Origin: Nevskiaceae bacterium
Lineage (GTDB): Bacteria; Pseudomonadota; Gammaproteobacteria; Steroidobacterales; Steroidobacteraceae
Direction of reading: 5' to 3'
NCBI GenBank assembly: GCA_031277355.1
Contig: JAITMN010000318.1
Location: 1-7,308, forward strand
Length of the DNA stretch: 7,308 nt
A program made the position numbers and the translations under genes. The notes beneath the pieces were generated by a model that ran no database searches, was not told where the DNA came from, and saw nothing but the letters and a program-made list of their open reading frames with translations. Of this stretch, positions 5,612-7,308 are shown piece after piece (positions within the stretch are counted from its first letter, which is position 1; each line of letters opens with the position of its first letter).

Positions 5612-7308
5612 ATGAATCGTTACACCTCATCCACGCTGCGCCGGCTCTGGGTCGCCATCGTGGTGTTCGGCGGCACTTGCGCCGCCACGACGGTTTACGC
5701 CGCCGCCAATCAGTTGCAGTCGGTGGACGTGCAGACGCTGCCGGGGGCGGGCGTGCAGGTGACGATGACGCTGTCCGGTCCGGCTTCGGAGCCGCTGGAC
5801 TTCACCATCGACAACCCCGCGCGCATCTCCTTCGATCTGGCCGACACGTCGCTGGCGCTCGACCAGCGCCGCATCGACGTGCGCAGCGGCGGGCTCGACT
5901 CCATCGTGGCCGCAGAGGCCGGTGGCCGCTCGCGCGTGGTGCTGAACCTGGATCGCATGACGGCGTACCAGAAGCGCGTGGAGGGCAATCGCGTCATCGT
6001 GATGCTCGGGGCGGGCGCTGGCGTTGCCGCCGCCGCTGGGCCCGTTGCCGCGCAGGCTGTGGCGGCATCGGCCGCTCCGGCGCAGGGCTTGCCTGCCGGC
6101 GGGCGCAGCATCCGCAGCATCGACTTTCGCCGGGGCAACGACGGCGCGGGGCGCGTGGTCGTGCAATTGTCCGACCCGCGCACGCCGGTGAACGTGCGTC
6201 AGCAGGGCAATCAGATTCTGGTGGACTTTGCCGGCACGGTGCTGCCGTCGCAATTGCAGCGCCGTTTCGACGTCACGGACTTTGCCACGCCGGTGAGCAG
6301 CTTCGATGCAGTGGGCGATACGGCCGGCACGCGCCTGGTGGTGTCGGCAGTGGGCGATTTCCAGCAATTGGCCTATCAGGCCGACGATCAGTATGTGATC
6401 GAATTGCAGCCGCAGCGTCAGGCGCAGGCCACTGATCGCGACGTGCGGCCGGTCTACACCGGCGAGCGGATGAGCGCGAACTTTCAGGACATCGAAGCGC
6501 GCACGTTGCTGCAACTGATCGCCGATACCGGCGGCCGCAACATCGTCGTGAATGATTCGGTGTCGGGCAGCGTCACGCTGCGTTTGCAGAACGTGCCCTG
6601 GGATCAGGTGCTCGACATCGTGCTGCGCACCAAGGGCCTCGACAAGCGCGTGCAAGACAATGTGATCATCGTCGGTCTTGCCGAAGAACTGGCGCAGCAG
6701 GAAAAAGACGCACTGGCCGCGCAGAAGGACATCCGCGAACTGGCGCCACTGCGCACCGAATACCTGCAAGTGAACTACGCCAAGGTCGAAGACATTCAGG
6801 CGTTGATCGACCCGAGACGAAGCCTGACTGGCGCAGGCGGGGCCGGCGTGGGTCTGGGCGGCATTTACAACAATCGCCTGCTGTCGGATCGCGGCAGCGT
6901 CACGATCGACCCGCGCACGAACACGCTGCTGATCAAGGACACCGCAGAGGTCATCGAGAACATTCGTCAGTTGGTGGCCACGCTCGACGTGCCGGTGCGT
7001 CAGGTGCAGATCGAAGCGCGCATCGTCGTGGTGAACGAGGACTTCTCGCGTGATCTGGGCGTGCGCGCCGGCCTCACCGCCACGCGCTCCAATGGCAACG
7101 CGGGCCTGTTCGCCACCTCCGGCACCGCCGCCAGCACCGACACGATACTGGGCTCGGCCATCGACAACCTGCAAACCTCGTCGGCCGCAGGCGGACCCGT
7201 TTCGCCGTATCCGGTGGCCGTTCCCGGCGGCGCGGCTGCGCCGAATCGCTACAACGTGAACCTGCCGGTGTCGAACCCTGCCGGTTCGCTGGCCTTCATG
7301 GTGCTGGG
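5612..7308 (+). CDS. pilQ: Type IV pilus outer-membrane secretin PilQ (3' end outside window)
   Basis: PilQ forms the multimeric outer-membrane channel through which the pilus exits and retracts. The window holds 565 codons. Residues 1-30 are a signal peptide with a basic start, a hydrophobic core and a cleavage motif near VYA (28-30). Two AMIN domains follow at about 34-133 and 165-263; this family binds peptidoglycan. They are joined by an Ala/Gly-rich linker. A secretin/TonB short N-terminal (N0) domain covers about 283-345 and includes NVPWDQVLDIVL. An N1-type domain lies at about 375-460. The secretin domain opens with QVQIEARIVVV (464-474) and is cut by the window edge. Family members are usually near 700 residues, so roughly the last fifth is missing. 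It is the last visible gene of the operon. An alternative start is 5606. Confidence 0.96.
   Translation, partial: MNRYTSSTLRRLWVAIVVFGGTCAATTVYAAANQLQSVDVQTLPGAGVQVTMTLSGPASEPLDFTIDNPARISFDLADTSLALDQRRIDVRSGGLDSIVAAEAGGRSRVVLNLDRMTAYQKRVEGNRVIVMLGAGAGVAAAAGPVAAQAVAASAAPAQGLPAGGRSIRSIDFRRGNDGAGRVVVQLSDPRTPVNVRQQGNQILVDFAGTVLPSQLQRRFDVTDFATPVSSFDAVGDTAGTRLVVSAVGDFQQLAYQADDQYVIELQPQRQAQATDRDVRPVYTGERMSANFQDIEARTLLQLIADTGGRNIVVNDSVSGSVTLRLQNVPWDQVLDIVLRTKGLDKRVQDNVIIVGLAEELAQQEKDALAAQKDIRELAPLRTEYLQVNYAKVEDIQALIDPRRSLTGAGGAGVGLGGIYNNRLLSDRGSVTIDPRTNTLLIKDTAEVIENIRQLVATLDVPVRQVQIEARIVVVNEDFSRDLGVRAGLTATRSNGNAGLFATSGTAASTDTILGSAIDNLQTSSAAGGPVSPYPVAVPGGAAAPNRYNVNLPVSNPAGSLAFMVL

Noticed and set aside
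5627..7174. Minus-strand open frame of 515 codons opposite pilQ
   Set aside because: It is antisense to the secretin gene, has a His/Arg/Ala-biased composition and no recognisable motif. Length alone is weak evidence at this GC content.
1..7308. Mobile elements, CRISPR arrays, tRNA or rRNA genes, toxin-antitoxin or defence genes
   Set aside because: All but the 159 bp intergenic region and a 19-base gap is coding sequence for six recognised genes. I saw no direct-repeat arrays, transposase motifs or tRNA-like folds, and no sign of a previously undescribed system.

Overview
The window is chromosomal DNA from a fairly GC-rich proteobacterium. It holds two divergently transcribed units: a class A penicillin-binding protein of the PBP1A type on the minus strand, and the type IV pilus alignment and secretin operon pilM-pilN-pilO-pilP-pilQ on the plus strand. 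This ponA/mrcA-pilMNOPQ arrangement is well known in Gamma- and Betaproteobacteria (for example Pseudomonas and Neisseria). A CTGT-N8-ACAG palindrome in the intergenic region looks like the Escherichia coli-type LexA box. From memory, that box type is not the one used by Xanthomonas and Xylella LexA, so I lean weakly towards a non-xanthomonad gammaproteobacterium. I cannot name a genus.

Layout: 1-2610 (minus) is mrcA, 870 codons in the window with the 3' end cut off at the left edge. Positions 2611-2769 form a divergent intergenic region of 159 bp with overlapping palindromes beside the mrcA start. Positions 2770-5592 carry pilM, pilN, pilO and pilP, whose stop and start codons overlap by 1, 4 and 4 bases. 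pilQ follows after a 19-base gap and runs off the right edge inside the secretin domain. Every gene reads through without a frameshift or internal stop.

Together, PilM (cytoplasmic actin-like protein), PilN and PilO (inner-membrane bitopic proteins) and PilP (lipoprotein) form the alignment subcomplex. It connects the cytoplasmic pilus motor to the PilQ outer-membrane pore. PBP1A makes and crosslinks the peptidoglycan that this assembly has to cross, and PilQ carries two AMIN domains of the kind that bind peptidoglycan.

I found no mobile element, CRISPR array, RNA gene or unknown coding sequence. The one observation I consider worth experimental follow-up is the LexA-like box immediately upstream of mrcA, which would place a major cell-wall synthase under SOS control. 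The rest is a conserved housekeeping and type IV pilus locus.
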